Under the pieces are notes generated by a model that was not told the origin of the DNA, ran no database searches, and saw nothing but the letters and a program-made list of their open reading frames with translations. A stretch of DNA of 64,000 nucleotides from Enoplolaimus lenunculus. Its lineage: Eukaryota; Nematoda; Enoplea; Enoplida; Thoracostomopsidae. Both the position numbers and the translations under genes were made by a program. This document shows positions 1 through 11,183 of the stretch, piece by piece (position 1 is the stretch's first letter; every line of letters starts with the position of its first letter). The stretch is from NCBI GenBank assembly GCA_030248215.1, contig JASANG010001861.1, forward strand, positions 124,001 to 188,000, read 5' to 3'.

Positions 1-517
1 ATCTTGGATTTCCTACGGCGATTTTTTTGAATCGACCGCCGATCTGTAAACAGAAAAGACGCGCCAATCGGACGCAAAGATTGACATGAGCGTTGACTCG
101 AGTGAAACTAGAGTCAGAGGGGGATCCAAAACTTTCTGACGGGTTGGGCGGCTGGCAAATGTTATGAATGGCAAAAATCGCACGGTAAGGAACCTTATCA
201 TTTTGTCACCAAAATTTATCAAAACAATTCTGAAGGGGGGTCCACGACCCCACGCATCCCACTCAGGATCTAGTTGTGACCAGAGTTGATAAGAAATATA
301 TTATTTTTCGAGGTAAGCAAAATAGATATATCATGAGAAAGACATGGTTTTATTGCGGGCAAAATCAACTGATGGGTGTATTTACAGACAACCTTAAATT
401 CACTCTGACCCGGCTTAAAGAACTGAATATACCTAAAACTTTATATAGTTTAAACTTTTATGTTTATGCTTTATATTGGGAAATTCCGCTTAATGCGTAA
501 ACCTTAGCTATATCAAG
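1..517. other. Intergenic, no gene seen
   Basis: Holds a copy of the GGCTGGCAAATGTTATGAAT repeat at about 100-245. The short frames here lack any recognisable domain. Confidence 0.6.
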
Positions 518-741
518 AGCCCACATTCTCAAATGCGCATAGCACCTGTCACCAGGTATAGCGATTGGTTGTCAAACTGACTAACTCTTGCGATTGCACA
601 TCTCAAAATCGGCAATCGTAGAAGTGATAGAAACCAAAGCGGCAAAATGTGCTGAATTTCATCTCTTAACAAATATGTCGGAAGCTACAAGACCTGTCAC
701 CAACTGATAATAATTGCTACACTCATGTCAGAATATGGGCC
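518..741 (+). mobile_element. Family H element
   Basis: CACATTCTCAAATGCGCATA, CACCTGTCACCAGG, and a mirrored right part CCTGTCACCAACTGATAAT. Inverted-repeat ends, no open frame. Confidence 0.75.
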
Positions 742-808
742 CTGATTCTGAAGACGAACTATTCAGTTATTGCGTAAATGAAAAAAGAAAACTTCGTATC
801 ACAATTAG

Positions 809-1243
809 TGTAGTGACCCGAATAAAAGGGGCGGGGGACTGATATTAATTTGGCCTCTCCAGAGGGTTCCCCCTGTTGTTCGATTACGGACTGTTATTTT
901 TTTAACCGCACCGCCACCCTTCGTTACTTATACATATCCGGTACTGCAACTATCTGTTGAATTAAACGTTTATTTGTCTTGTGTCAATCCAATGAGCGAT
1001 AATGCAAGCTTATACTTAGGAATGTATTTTCAAAATTTAAGTACGCTTTAAAGTTTCGAACTCAAATTATTTGGCTCTGGTGTTAGTTATGTGCTACAAT
1101 TAGGAATAATTGACATTTAAGGACTATAATCAGGGTTTAAGGACTCCATCTGCGTACGGACTCTTATTAGAGATACGGACTACTATTGATTGGGACTCAA
1201 AATGGGGACCCTCGCTTATTATCCTTCCTCTTATTCGGGTCCA
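809..1243 (+). mobile_element. Family B element, complete
   Basis: TGTAGTGACCCGAATAAAAG at the left and CCTCTTATTCGGGTCC at the right. About 435 bp with no open frame. It matches the copy in collagen intron 2 along its whole length, including GGCCTCTCCAGAGGGT. Confidence 0.85.
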
Positions 1244-1342
1244 GTTTATTTGACAAAAATATTACAATTTATCTAACACGTACCTAGCATCTACAACCAT
1301 GCTTTATTTCTACACACAGGAGTGCTCGAAAATACTTTATGG

Positions 1343-1600
1343 GTAGCGCTATACTCGCCGTACGCGCACGGTAAAATCTTTTAAAAAAATTACCGAATAC
1401 CGCCGCACGCCATCAAAGAGATTTTGCCTATATTTTGTTAGCAACGTATTTGCGCTACGATTGTCGTGCGGGACAGCCCGGTGCATATGCGGCGTCCTGC
1501 GGCAATTTACGTGCGTTGCCGCACGCCGCCGAATGATGCCAGGTAGCACCGAAAAGCGTCGACGTGGTCGCCGGACGGCACCCTACGGCATAAAAAACAG
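1343..1600. repeat. Family E CpG-rich minisatellite-type element
   Basis: Left end GGGTAGCGCTATACTCGCCG resembles the family end GGGTTGCGCTATAC. The interior is rich in CGCACGGT/GCCGGACGGC words, much more GC-rich than the AT-rich surroundings. Open frames here are by-products of the absence of AT-rich stops. Confidence 0.6.
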
Positions 1601-2305
1601 TCAAAAAGTAAGCGTCTACCTTATATGCGAACATAAGCTGAAAGCGTACATTCTTGCGCAAGCAACATATTAAGAGTACAAGTTATTCCTAGGCAAAAAA
1701 AACCGTTTCAGAAGTAAAATCAAATAGTTCATTAGAGCAAAACATTAAAATCTATTTCGTAGCGTCACATTTTGAATTCTACGCACACTATATTAAACCG
1801 TCAAAACCTATGCCGCCTACCTTTCACTATTTCTTTCGAAAGTGTGTTTTCAGCTCTTGATATCTTAGAATAATTCTATCAAGCATAAGAGCGCTTGCCG
1901 GATTAGTTCAACGAACATAATTAATTTTTCACTAAAGCCCATACCAAGGCGAGCGCATATATGAGCATAGGCGTAGCTATGATTATTTCATTTCGAAAGG
2001 GGATAATGCCATGTTAACGGTTTTTGACCTCTAAAACGTCTATGGACGGTTATTATTCTAAACCCTGCTAAATGGTCCTTATTTTTGTCTCCCTATGAGA
2101 TTTCAAGAGGGAATATATTTTCCTGTTCGTCCCTTTGTATGCGCCACTGCATATAAGCATGCGACAGCTCACATTAGCTAGCATTCGCTTGCATGTACTG
2201 TTCGTGCAATTTTTTCTCTATATTCACACCTGTTCATAAAGACAAAGATGTTCATATTCATGAAAAGGCATCAATAATGCATAGTTTAGTAGCTATGGAC
2301 TTGTC

Positions 2306-2471
2306 AGGCCTGTTGCCAGCTCATCTTGCTTGGGGGCTAAAAATTTTTGAGCAGTGGCATATAAGGGGTTTCGTTGAGTTACATGCAATGATGAAAACTT
2401 TCTAGAGGGTTAGAATGTTTTCATTTTTCCATAGGGGCCGAGCCCCCGTTGATTGCCTGGGCTGCGGGCCC
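2306..2471 (+). mobile_element. Family C short foldback element
   Basis: CTGTTGCCAGCTCATCTTGC to GGCTGCGGGCCCGG with GGGCCGAGCCCCC near the right end, as in other C copies. Confidence 0.65.
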
Positions 2472-2699
2472 GGCACTTGCTCAACGATTTAAATATTGTC
2501 GGATTGGGTGAAAACGTCCAGTATCAGGGGTGCAGCCATGATTTCATGTCGGAACGGTATTAAGATTCTCCAAAGGTTTGTGCTTGCGAGAAAATTTGTT
2601 TGTGCTCTACGATCCTTCTATATTCTCCGAGATCTTTAAAAGATTATTTACTCAATGAATTATTATTCAAGAAAACACCTGTATGATAAGTATATATAC

Positions 2700-3846
2700 T
2701 GTAGTGACCCGAAGAAGAGGGGGCTAAAGAGCGGTCCCTTTTGAGGTCCAATCAATAGGAGTACATATCCCTAATAAGAGTCCGTAAGGGGATAGAGTCC
2801 CAAAAGTCTAATTAACGTCCACAGATATGACAATTATCCCTAATTGTAGCGTAAAAATGACTAAAGGACCAAGTAGAGTTGAGTTCGAAACTTTAAAGAA
2901 TAGGTAAGTTTTGAAAGTACATTCCAAAGTATAACCTTGCATTATCGCTCAAGCTTTTGATACAACACAAATAAGCGATTCATCAACGGATTGTTGCAAT
3001 ATCGAATATGTATTAGTAAGGAATGACGGCGGAGGGGTCCCTAAACCCTAATTAGAGTCCACAGATATCAATTATCCCTAATTGTAGCGTAAAAACGACT
3101 AAAGGACCAAGTAAAGTTGAGTTCGAAACTTTAAAGAATACTGAAGTTTTGAAAGTACATTCCAAAGTATAACCTTGCATTATCGCTCACGCTTTTGATA
3201 CAACACAAATAAGCGATTCATTCAACGGATTGTTGCAATATCGAATATATATTAGTAAGGAATGACGGCGGAGGGGTCCCTAAACCCTAATTAGAGACCA
3301 CAGATATCAATTATTCCTAATTGTAGCGTAAAAACGACTAAAGGACCAAGGAAAGTTGAATTCGAAACTTTAAAGAATACTGAAGTTTTGAAAGTACATT
3401 CCAAAGTATAACCTTGCATTATCGCTCAAGCTTTTGATACAACACAAATAAACGATTCATTCAACGGATTGTTGCAATATCGAATATATATTAGTAAGGA
3501 ATGACGGCGGAGGGGTCCCTAAACCCTAATTAGAGACCACAGATATCAATTATTCCTAATTGTAGCGTAAAAACGACTAAAGGACCAAGGAAAGTTGAGT
3601 TCGAAACTTTAAAGAATACTGAAGTTTTGAAAGTACATTCCAAAGTATAACCTTGCATTATCGCTCAAGCTTTTGATACAACACAAATAAACGATTCATT
3701 CAACGGACAGTTGCAATATCGAATATATATTAGCAAGGAATGACGGCGGAGGAAGGGATAAAAAATAACAGTCAGTAACTGAATAACGGAGGGGTCCCTC
3801 TGGAGATACCAAATAAATATCAGTCCCCCTCTTATTTGGATCACTA
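2700..3846 (-). mobile_element. Family B element with an internally amplified core
   Basis: Ends are TGTAGTGACCCGAAGAAG and CCTCTTATTTGGATCACTA, as in other family B copies but inverted. The core is repeated four times (see the tandem array entry), making it about 1.15 kb instead of 0.45 kb. Confidence 0.85.
2803..3745 (+). repeat. 239-240 bp tandem array, four copies, inside a family B element
   Basis: The marker ACAGATAT recurs at 2821, 3061, 3300 and 3539. Successive units are nearly identical, differing by a few substitutions. Each unit contains CCTAATTGTAGCGTAAAA and GGAATGACGGCGGAGG. Confidence 0.92.
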
Positions 3847-5169
3847 ACATTTAGTTTTACAGGACGAAGTATTTCAAAATTAGTTGCTAACTTGTGGTAT
3901 AGTGTAGCTATTTCTCAACCGTGGCTTTAATATATTAGCATGGGCAAGAATAAGGCTTTAAGAGTTTCTCTTGCTCTCTACAAACTATTGGCGAAAATAT
4001 TTCTAAACACCGCATACCGGATTAAGCTCAAGCGTTTCTAAGCTGAAGCCCTAATAAACTTAGTAATTAAATTATTTTATACATGGGCGATTCCGTGGTT
4101 TCATTGATTAGTTTTAAAGCTCAAACCATTAATAAAAGCAATTAAATGGGCTCAGATGACTGTAAAAACTGTGGAATATGTGACAAAGTAGCATGTCTAT
4201 ATAAAACAAATACGGTACACTATATGTATAGCTTTTAAGCCGGTGCGATGTATACTTTTGAGTCTATTTTAATGCCTTCTAGTGCCGTCCAACCTCGACC
4301 GGTAACGAACGTGTATTTTCACATTGCTCCACGTTGTAAACAAACCTTTTACTCACCTGTAAAACGTCGTCCGGCGGCAGACGGCACGGGACGGCACGAA
4401 CGACAAGCATAATGCGACCCTTATTGGTTGCGCTATACTTTTTAATGATTCAATGTCGACGGCGCCGTACGGGTGACGGATGGCGACGAGCGGCGTCGTA
4501 CGACAAGTGTAACGCCGCCCTTTTAAAACCACTTAGACAGCTTAGCAAAGTTAATCTCGATTACATTGGGTCAAAAAGGTGTTTTCAATCCTCGGCCTGG
4601 CGTCAAAACCAATTGAAACCCGCGGCGAATTTGGTAAAATTTCAGACGCAAGTACAGTCGGAATATTGAGTTCGGTGGACAAGTGGGGTTCAGTGGGGCG
4701 ATAATGAACAACAAATCTTTGTCAAAGATGATGTATTTATATACCTACCTGTGTAAAAATAGCTTAGAACAAACCTGAGGGGGATGGAACTGCAATCTCA
4801 TGTACATGTCAGGGGTGTAGTCGTGTCATTTCATTTCGGAATGGTATAATTTCATATTAAAGAAAACTTTATTATTCTGTCGGATCTGGAAAGTTATTCT
4901 GAATCGCAAATAGTGTATTTTTTCCGTATTCAAATTCCGAAATGGATATATTCCATCTCATCTCTCCTGGTACGCGTTTCTGGCACATACCTGCTTGAGC
5001 TCAGGCAACCATGCTATTATAAGATATAAGCAATAATATTGGAACATACAAAAGTGTATTATGAACCAAATGTCAGAACCACGCAATACTATGAGCGCCC
5101 CCAAACAACTGTATATAATCAATCTTAATCAGCGTACAAACAAGAAACGGTAAGGTCAGACGTTTGCGT
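3847..5169. other. Intergenic, no gene seen
   Basis: Apart from the family E sequence, it holds a piece beginning CAGGGGTGTAGTCGTGTC (about 4808). Related pieces occur at 2524 and 17848, probably termini of another small element. Confidence 0.5.
4276..4530. repeat. Family E CpG-rich element
   Basis: Contains GGCAGACGGCACGGGACGG, TTGGTTGCGCTATACTTTTT at 4428 and GGCGCCGTACGGGTGACGG. Possibly two abutting partial copies. Confidence 0.55.
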
Positions 5170-5343
5170 GGCGGGCCGCTATCCTGACGACGGGCACGGG
5201 AGTGCTCAGCTTTTCCTGAAAATATTTTCGACTCATCTGGAAAACTTTCAACCTTGCTTGTAAGTCATCGAAAACCCTTGTATGCCCCTTCTGTAAAAAT
5301 TTTTTAGTCGTCCTTAGCAAGGTAAGCTAGCTATGTGCCTGTT
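5170..5343 (-). mobile_element. Family C element
   Basis: TTTCAACCTTGCTTGTAAGT, CATCGAAAACCCTTGTATGC and AGCAAGGTAAGCTAGCTATG match the inverted C consensus. Confidence 0.65.
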
Positions 5344-5901
5344 GGACGGCCGGGTAATCGTATAAACAGTATCATGTGTGAACTTTGTTAAGCAAACGCT
5401 GATAAATATTGAAGGGGGACATCATCTTTGCAAGTGCACGTGTTTCCTTGATCAATGGCCACGAATTTAGTTTTTATGAAGGCCCACACCAGTCGGGTAA
5501 AAATATGCATTACTTGTGCGTATGTCAAGTGTTTGTTACAAAAACATTCGAGGGACAACGCCGTATGCCAAAGTTTGCCTATATTTTTTCAATTGTATCG
5601 CTAAATATTCGTCACAACGAAAGCAGTCTATTAGCAAATTTTTGCTAACGTAAGAAATGTTATTACCTTCCTTTTGCGTCATCTATTGCTGGTCGCGACG
5701 CGGATATTGAAATATGGGTCTCTGTAGATTTGCTGACGAATTGTCATGCTTAAGGTAGTGTTTTCACCCGTAAAAGTGACTGAAAAAAGTTAATATCACT
5801 TTTCGGTTTGAATAGCTTTGCGGTTATTATAAATAGTGTTGCCGATAGTTAAAACTATGGCTCATATTGTTACGGGTACGATCAAAACAGTGTCCCTGAC
5901 A

Positions 5902-6085
5902 ATATTGTCAAATGCGTATTGCACCTAGTCACCAGTTAGTGATAAGTTTTCAAACTCACGAACTCCTCTGCAAATGCGGATCTCAAGATTTTTCAGAGAA
6001 GTATGGCAAATGGAAGTCTGAAAAATATACTAAATTTTGGATGCCCGCCACTCACGACTTTGAAAGTTACAAGCACGTCCGGTAA
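5902..6085 (+). mobile_element. Family H element, diverged
   Basis: TGTCAAATGCGTATTGCACC, AGTGATAAGTTTTCAAAC, GGCAAATGGAAGTC, then a decayed right end. Confidence 0.6.
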
Positions 6086-6339
6086 TGAGAGGGGGGAGAT
6101 ATGGCACGTTTCCCATTGGTCCGAGCCGACGAAACTTCTTTTTGCCTAACTGAAGTTTCGGTCGGTGTTTTAAAAAATGTTAAGAAAAACTTGAGCTTTG
6201 CTCATATTAACTAAGCACCCACCTTATAGTTGCATTTTCAGTGTGTAATCATTAATCGGTTGTTTTCAAACTTACCCCTGTGAAAAAGCAGGCTAATTGC
6301 TGCAAATCTTTACTGTTACCCCCCAGCTAGCGTTTGCCC

Positions 6340-6850
6340 AAAATGGTTGTATTTTGAAAATTGTTACATATTTGAGCTTCTTACAACCTCCGCCGGTCGT
6401 TCCACGACCAAATTTGAATTGTTGAAAAATGTGATTTTTAAGGTATCAAGGACCACGGTCCACGCTTCGAAATCTAAAATTTTTTTGTTAAAAACTTAGA
6501 CAAATTATATATCATTCGACGAAGACTATGGAGCTGAATCCATATTTTTCAGTCAGACCTCTGGTTAACGAGTTATGGTGAAATAATTGATTTGTTTGAC
6601 CATAACTCGTTATCCAGGCGTTCGATTGCAAGCAAATTTAACTCAGTTGGACTCAGCTTCTCAAGCTGCATCGATTGGTACATAATTTGTCTAACTTTTT
6701 AACAAAAATTTTTTGGGTAACTAGGGGGACCTCGAGACCTTAAAACAAATTTTTCGCAAATTCAAATTTAGGCGCGGAATGACTCGGGGATGTATGACAA
6801 ACTCAAATATGCAAAAATTTTCAAAATCCAATCGTCTTTGGACAACCGCT
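6340..6850. mobile_element. Large foldback element
   Basis: Two arms of about 240 bp are imperfect inverted copies. TTGAAAATTGTTACATATTTG at the left mirrors CAAATATGCAAAAATTTTCA at the right, and the centre holds AACGAGTTATGGT / ACCATAACTCGTT. One arm occurs again at about 22080-22260. No open frame. Confidence 0.75.
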
Positions 6851-7246
6851 GGCTTTATAAATAACCGAAAAGGCACAAAAAACTGGTTATACGCCCCCTT
6901 ATGCTCTTCGTATCACCGGTCTACTTTCTAATTAGGGGATGAACCGCTCTCTGAACACCCAGCTAATTCAAGGAACTCTAAAGAAGCATGTGTGGCTGTT
7001 GGCTCCCAAGTTCTGGCACTAAGCGGTTCTCATGCGAGAATGCCAAAACACAGTATCAAAAATACTTTATTCGAAACTTTAGATGTTTTAAAATACTAAA
7101 CTGCTTCAGTGAATGGGTTTGAAGGGCAGCAACCCCCCATAATGTTTCAGGTACGTTGAAATTGCGACAATGTTTCCAGGGGTCAGCCCCTATGATAAAA
7201 CAGTAAAAAGTGCACACAATACACTACTGTATTAATGTGGAGGGGG

Positions 7247-7596
7247 AAATTTGTCGACCGGCAACTTGTCGCCTAACAATGTCCTAAAGCCTATGAATAA
7301 ATCTAAGCATCATCTTAAGCGTAAGCTTAAGCCTAACCCTAGGCCTAAACATAATGACGTGCGGCGAATTGCCGAGTCGGCCAATGTTACTTTTAAGGCC
7401 GTAACAGTAGATTAAACGTATTCCTACGTCTAAGCGTAAGCCTAAGCGTTGCAAAAACGTATTCCTAAGCCTAAGCCTAAGCTTAAGCCTAAGCATAAGC
7501 AAAAATGTAGTCTAGAATGTAAGCCTACTCTTTTACAGACCACCAGAAACCGGCACGGCCCTAAAAGTAACTTGGGCCGTCGAGTCGACGAAATTT
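7247..7596. mobile_element. Small inverted-repeat element that hosts the family A insertion
   Basis: Left end AAATTTGTCGACCGGCAACT and right end GAGTCGACGAAATTT are inverted repeats of about 30 bp with mismatches. Without the 200-bp family A insertion and its duplication the host element is only about 140 bp. Its own centre also contains telomere-like hexamers (7285-7350). A looser relative may lie at about 49225-49385. Confidence 0.55.
7379..7578 (+). mobile_element. Family A hAT-like element with TTAGGC hexamers
   Basis: Inverted ends GGCCAATGTTACTTTTAAGG and CCTAAAAGTAACTTGGGCC. Flanks GCCGAGTC (7371-7378) and GTCGAGTC (7579-7586) form an 8-bp target duplication with one mismatch. The interior is built from CCTAAG and CGTAAG hexamers. 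No open frame. Confidence 0.88.
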
Positions 7597-9317
7597 GAAC
7601 AATAATATTGCAATCGCGAATAAAATCAATAATAAATATAAAGTTCACAAGTAGCTCATGCATACTGATGCAAATATTAGCAAAATTCGATCATATTAGC
7701 TTGTGATACCGCTAGCTTGTCACGCATGCAATTAGCAAAGTTTGTTTCAGTGACCTACCCAGTTTTTACGGAACGGCCCAGGTCAGCTTTTTCTTTACAT
7801 ACTTGCGAACATGGGCACCGGTAGTATCTACAAAAAGGTGTAACTGCAACCGTATATATTAGATTTACTAAGCATTTCATTCGATTGGTTTATGCTGAGT
7901 ATAAAATTTGAAAATTAGCTGCTGTAAAAGTTAATTTAAAATTTCCGTCGCTGCAACTTTACTTGACCAAACCAGCACATAAATCTGAAGGCGACCCTCG
8001 TTTACAAACATATATATGCCATGAGCCGTTTGGCACATAACAAGGTATGCTTCATTGCGTTTTGGGACAAAACACTGCTACACTTACGCGGGTCTCTATA
8101 CCACACACACCGCTGGAAGTGTTCTCAACACATAAGGCACGGGTTGTGGCCAAACAAACACCAAGATAAGAATCAGACCCTCCACCCAAATGTTTAGTCT
8201 CTCGTTTAGAAGTTTCAACCTTGCTTGCAAAGTCATAGAACATTTCTGCATATTTATCGTCAATATCTTTTAACCCCAGAACAAGCATTTTGACTTGGCT
8301 CCGGATCCGGTTGGACATATGAGAGAGTAAAATAAAAAGTGTACATGTGGACATTTTATTACAGGCTATCAAAAGGTTATAAAAGTTAACGAGAACGGGG
8401 GAACAAAATGGTACACCCCGTAAACACCACTTACAAACGATGCAATTTAACGTACTAAATAAAAACGAGAAGGGTCGTTATTTTGAGTGCCATTCAATAC
8501 GAGTCTGTATCCCTTAAATGTCCGTTAGTGGACAGACACCATAAGTCTTATAATTAGAGTTCATAAAAGAGAGCAAAGCGGAAGAATGACTTTAACTGGT
8601 TAAGTATGCAACAGACACTCAGACAACTCGCGTAAACTCTACGAAATACAAAATAAAATTAACGAACATGCTAATCAACAAAAATGCTCAACAAGTCACT
8701 TCCGCCCAAAACAAAGAATATGAGACAGAAACGTTGTGCAGGCTTCTAACAATTCTGCTGAATTAAAAACAAATAACAGCCCGTAACCGTATAACAGAAG
8801 GTACTCACTCCGACCACATTTTCACTAGTGATTCAATCTAAACATTGACCGTAATTAAAACAGTAGGCAACATTTCAGATTTCAGTCAAAAGTTTGAGTT
8901 AGAATCGAAATCTAAATTAGGATTCTTCAACCAAAACATCGGCGAGCACAACTTAAGCTTTAGTTGAAGCATCAAAATTTATTTACGTCTGCTTTCAATT
9001 TATATCCTTCACGGCTACAGTCAATACAAGTAGCAACAAGTCTGATATATTTAATCAAACAGGTATTACAAAATGTGCTAACTTAGCTTCACCGACACTT
9101 AAACAAAACTCGCTAAAGATTGAAGAGTGAACAGATGCAATTTCTTACAGTTTTGTGCGACGTTTTGCCGCTATTACATTTAGTACTAGCATTCCGTTTG
9201 TTTTTTAAGTGCCCTGGCCTGGTATGTACTCTGCATCTCAGCCTGCGAACTCCCCTTAAATATTTTCAAGATCCGCCCCTTGGCTGTAACACTAACGGTG
9301 ACGCAATAATTGTGTAC
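7597..9317. other. Intergenic, nothing recognised
   Basis: AT-rich unique-looking sequence. The 106-codon frame at 8052-8372 on the - strand has no domain I recognise and no convincing splice or start context. Confidence 0.5.
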
Positions 9318-9640
9318 TATTTGCATACCGGCGGGGGCCGTTCGGCATCGTCCGGTGCCGGTTGGTGTCATCAGGACCCGTCCGGCGTTGTTAGACGTGT
9401 GTCGTCAGATGCCGTCCGGTGTTGTCAGTCGCCGTACTGTGTCGGCAGACGTAATTTGGTGTTGTGGTGCATTCTGGTGTTGTCAGGCGCCGTCTGGTAT
9501 CGTTTTAGATGCCGCCCTGTGTTGTAAACGCTGTTCAGTATCATCAGACGCCGTCCACGATCGTCAGGTGCCTCACTGTGTCGTTAGTCGCCCCACGGTG
9601 TCGTCAGACGTTGTCCAGTGTCGTCCAACAACGCCGGTTA
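9318..9640 (+). repeat. GC-rich minisatellite, about 20-bp unit, roughly 14 copies
   Basis: The unit is close to GTGTCGTCAGACGCCGTCCG, repeated with many substitutions and small length changes. The overlapping open frames at 9120-9801 are translations of this repeat, not genes. Confidence 0.75.
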
Positions 9641-10403
9641 ATTGCCGCATGGCACTGCATAAGAATTTTAAAACGAAAATTTTTTCGCTTGTGGCATGCA
9701 ACTCTAAACATAATTTTGATAGAATAATGATGATTTTAATGTTTTTAGTTTGTTCAAATTTGTTTTCTCTAAATTGCTATCGCCAGGTGTATTTATCCTA
9801 ACAAATTCTGACGAAAAGTTGACTACCCTAATTAGGTTAGCTATTGAGTGCAAAATATGAAAACAAACCGTACTGTGCATTTGTCAAAAATAATGAACGA
9901 AATTCGGTCAAACCAAATCAGTATTACCGGTTTGTATCGAAGATGAGATTAAACAATTTAAATTAGATTATGCCGACGTAAAATTTACACCGGTAGAAAT
10001 AGGGTTGGAAAGTTCAAAGTAATAAGTTAAACAAAGACATAAGGACGTATTCTTAAATGAGTGTAGCACCTATCATCAGTTGCTGATTGGTCTTGGTGTT
10101 TCACTTACAGTGAATAGAGAGCTTTCCGCAAACTTTTTGGATTAATTGTTGTACGCATTTGAGAATATCACAATGCAGCACCGTCCTTTCCTGTCCAGTA
10201 TCTTGCGGTTAAACGCAAGGATTGGCGCGGGCACAGGACTGCAGTGCAAACCAATTTGTAACTAAAATGTACTGGGTTGCAACAACGTGCGGCGCAGGAT
10301 GTCGCCAAAGGGTGCCTAACGACAAGATTAGCGCCACACTAACTCAACCTATCACACTGTTACTGCAGGTTATATCCGCCGAATTATACTTATAATATAT
10401 ATA

Positions 10404-10626
10404 TACACTCAAAATAATATTTCTGAGATTTAAGAAAAAATTTCTTGCACTTGAACAGTATTTCTGTTATAACAGAAAAGATTTCAGAAAAGTTTTGAAA
10501 TAAAGTCTGAAAATAAACGTTTTCCAGTTATTGTTTGAAAAATTGTCTTAAATTTCAGAAAAACTTGTTAGATTTGCCACAGAAAATACTTTTCTGACTA
10601 AATTCAGAAATACTTTTTTGTATATA
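10404..10626 (-). mobile_element. Family G element
   Basis: Inverted relative of the copy at 12771. Both share TTCTGTTATAACAGAAA, AATAAACGTTTTCCAGTTAT and CAGAAAATACTTTTCTGAC (this strand). Confidence 0.8.
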
Positions 10627-10660
10627 TATATATATCGGGAGCTCCGTTCGATTTCCAAGT

Positions 10661-10835
10661 TATATCTATATATTAAAGCTGGAATGCCCCACATACGTAT
10701 GGCAACTTTCCAGCATTACTTTGTTTACAATGAATTGTTAAATGTTCTGTGAACAGAATATCTGCGTCAAGATATTTATGCACTCGCGCTAACTTTTGCG
10801 CATTGCGCAAAACCGGTTGCCTAGTAATTACTACA
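10661..10835 (+). mobile_element. Family F element
   Basis: TATTAAAGCTGGAATGCCCC, ACATACGTATGGCAAC and CTTTTGCGCATTGCGC, the inverted order of the copies at 14912 and 35064. Confidence 0.65.
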
Positions 10836-10989
10836 GATGAAGTATGATTTTTAACCGCTGGAACAAACGATAGTCAAAACAAGACTGATACAGAATACAT
10901 CTAACATTCTGACAGAAGAATTAGAAACAAAATGTATCAAATTCTTCTTTAATGCAACAGGCTTAGACAATTGAACTGATAAAATATGA

Positions 10990-11183
10990 ACATAACGCTT
11001 ACTCAGTTAGCGATAAGTTTTAAAACTGATGAAATCATGCAATAGCAGATATCAAAATTTGCACGTAGATACGGCAAATTGAATACAAGAAATGTACAAA
11101 ACACTTAAACACATCATTTCCGGATCCGAAAGCTATCGGGCCGATCACCAACTGGTTGTGCTGCACTCATTTGAGAATACGGG
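10990..11183 (+). mobile_element. Family H element
   Basis: CAGTTAGCGATAAGTTTTAA through TCACCAACTGGTTGTGCTG and TTTGAGAATACGGGC. The left terminus is partly lost. A shorter relative sits at about 10045-10170. Confidence 0.65.

Noticed and set aside
8052-8372. 106-codon frame on the - strand
   Set aside because: No recognisable motif, no splice context and no neighbouring coding sequence.
9120-9801. Overlapping frames of 72-163 codons rich in Ser, Val, Cys and Arg
   Set aside because: They translate the 20-bp minisatellite in different frames; length comes from the GC-rich repeat lacking stops.
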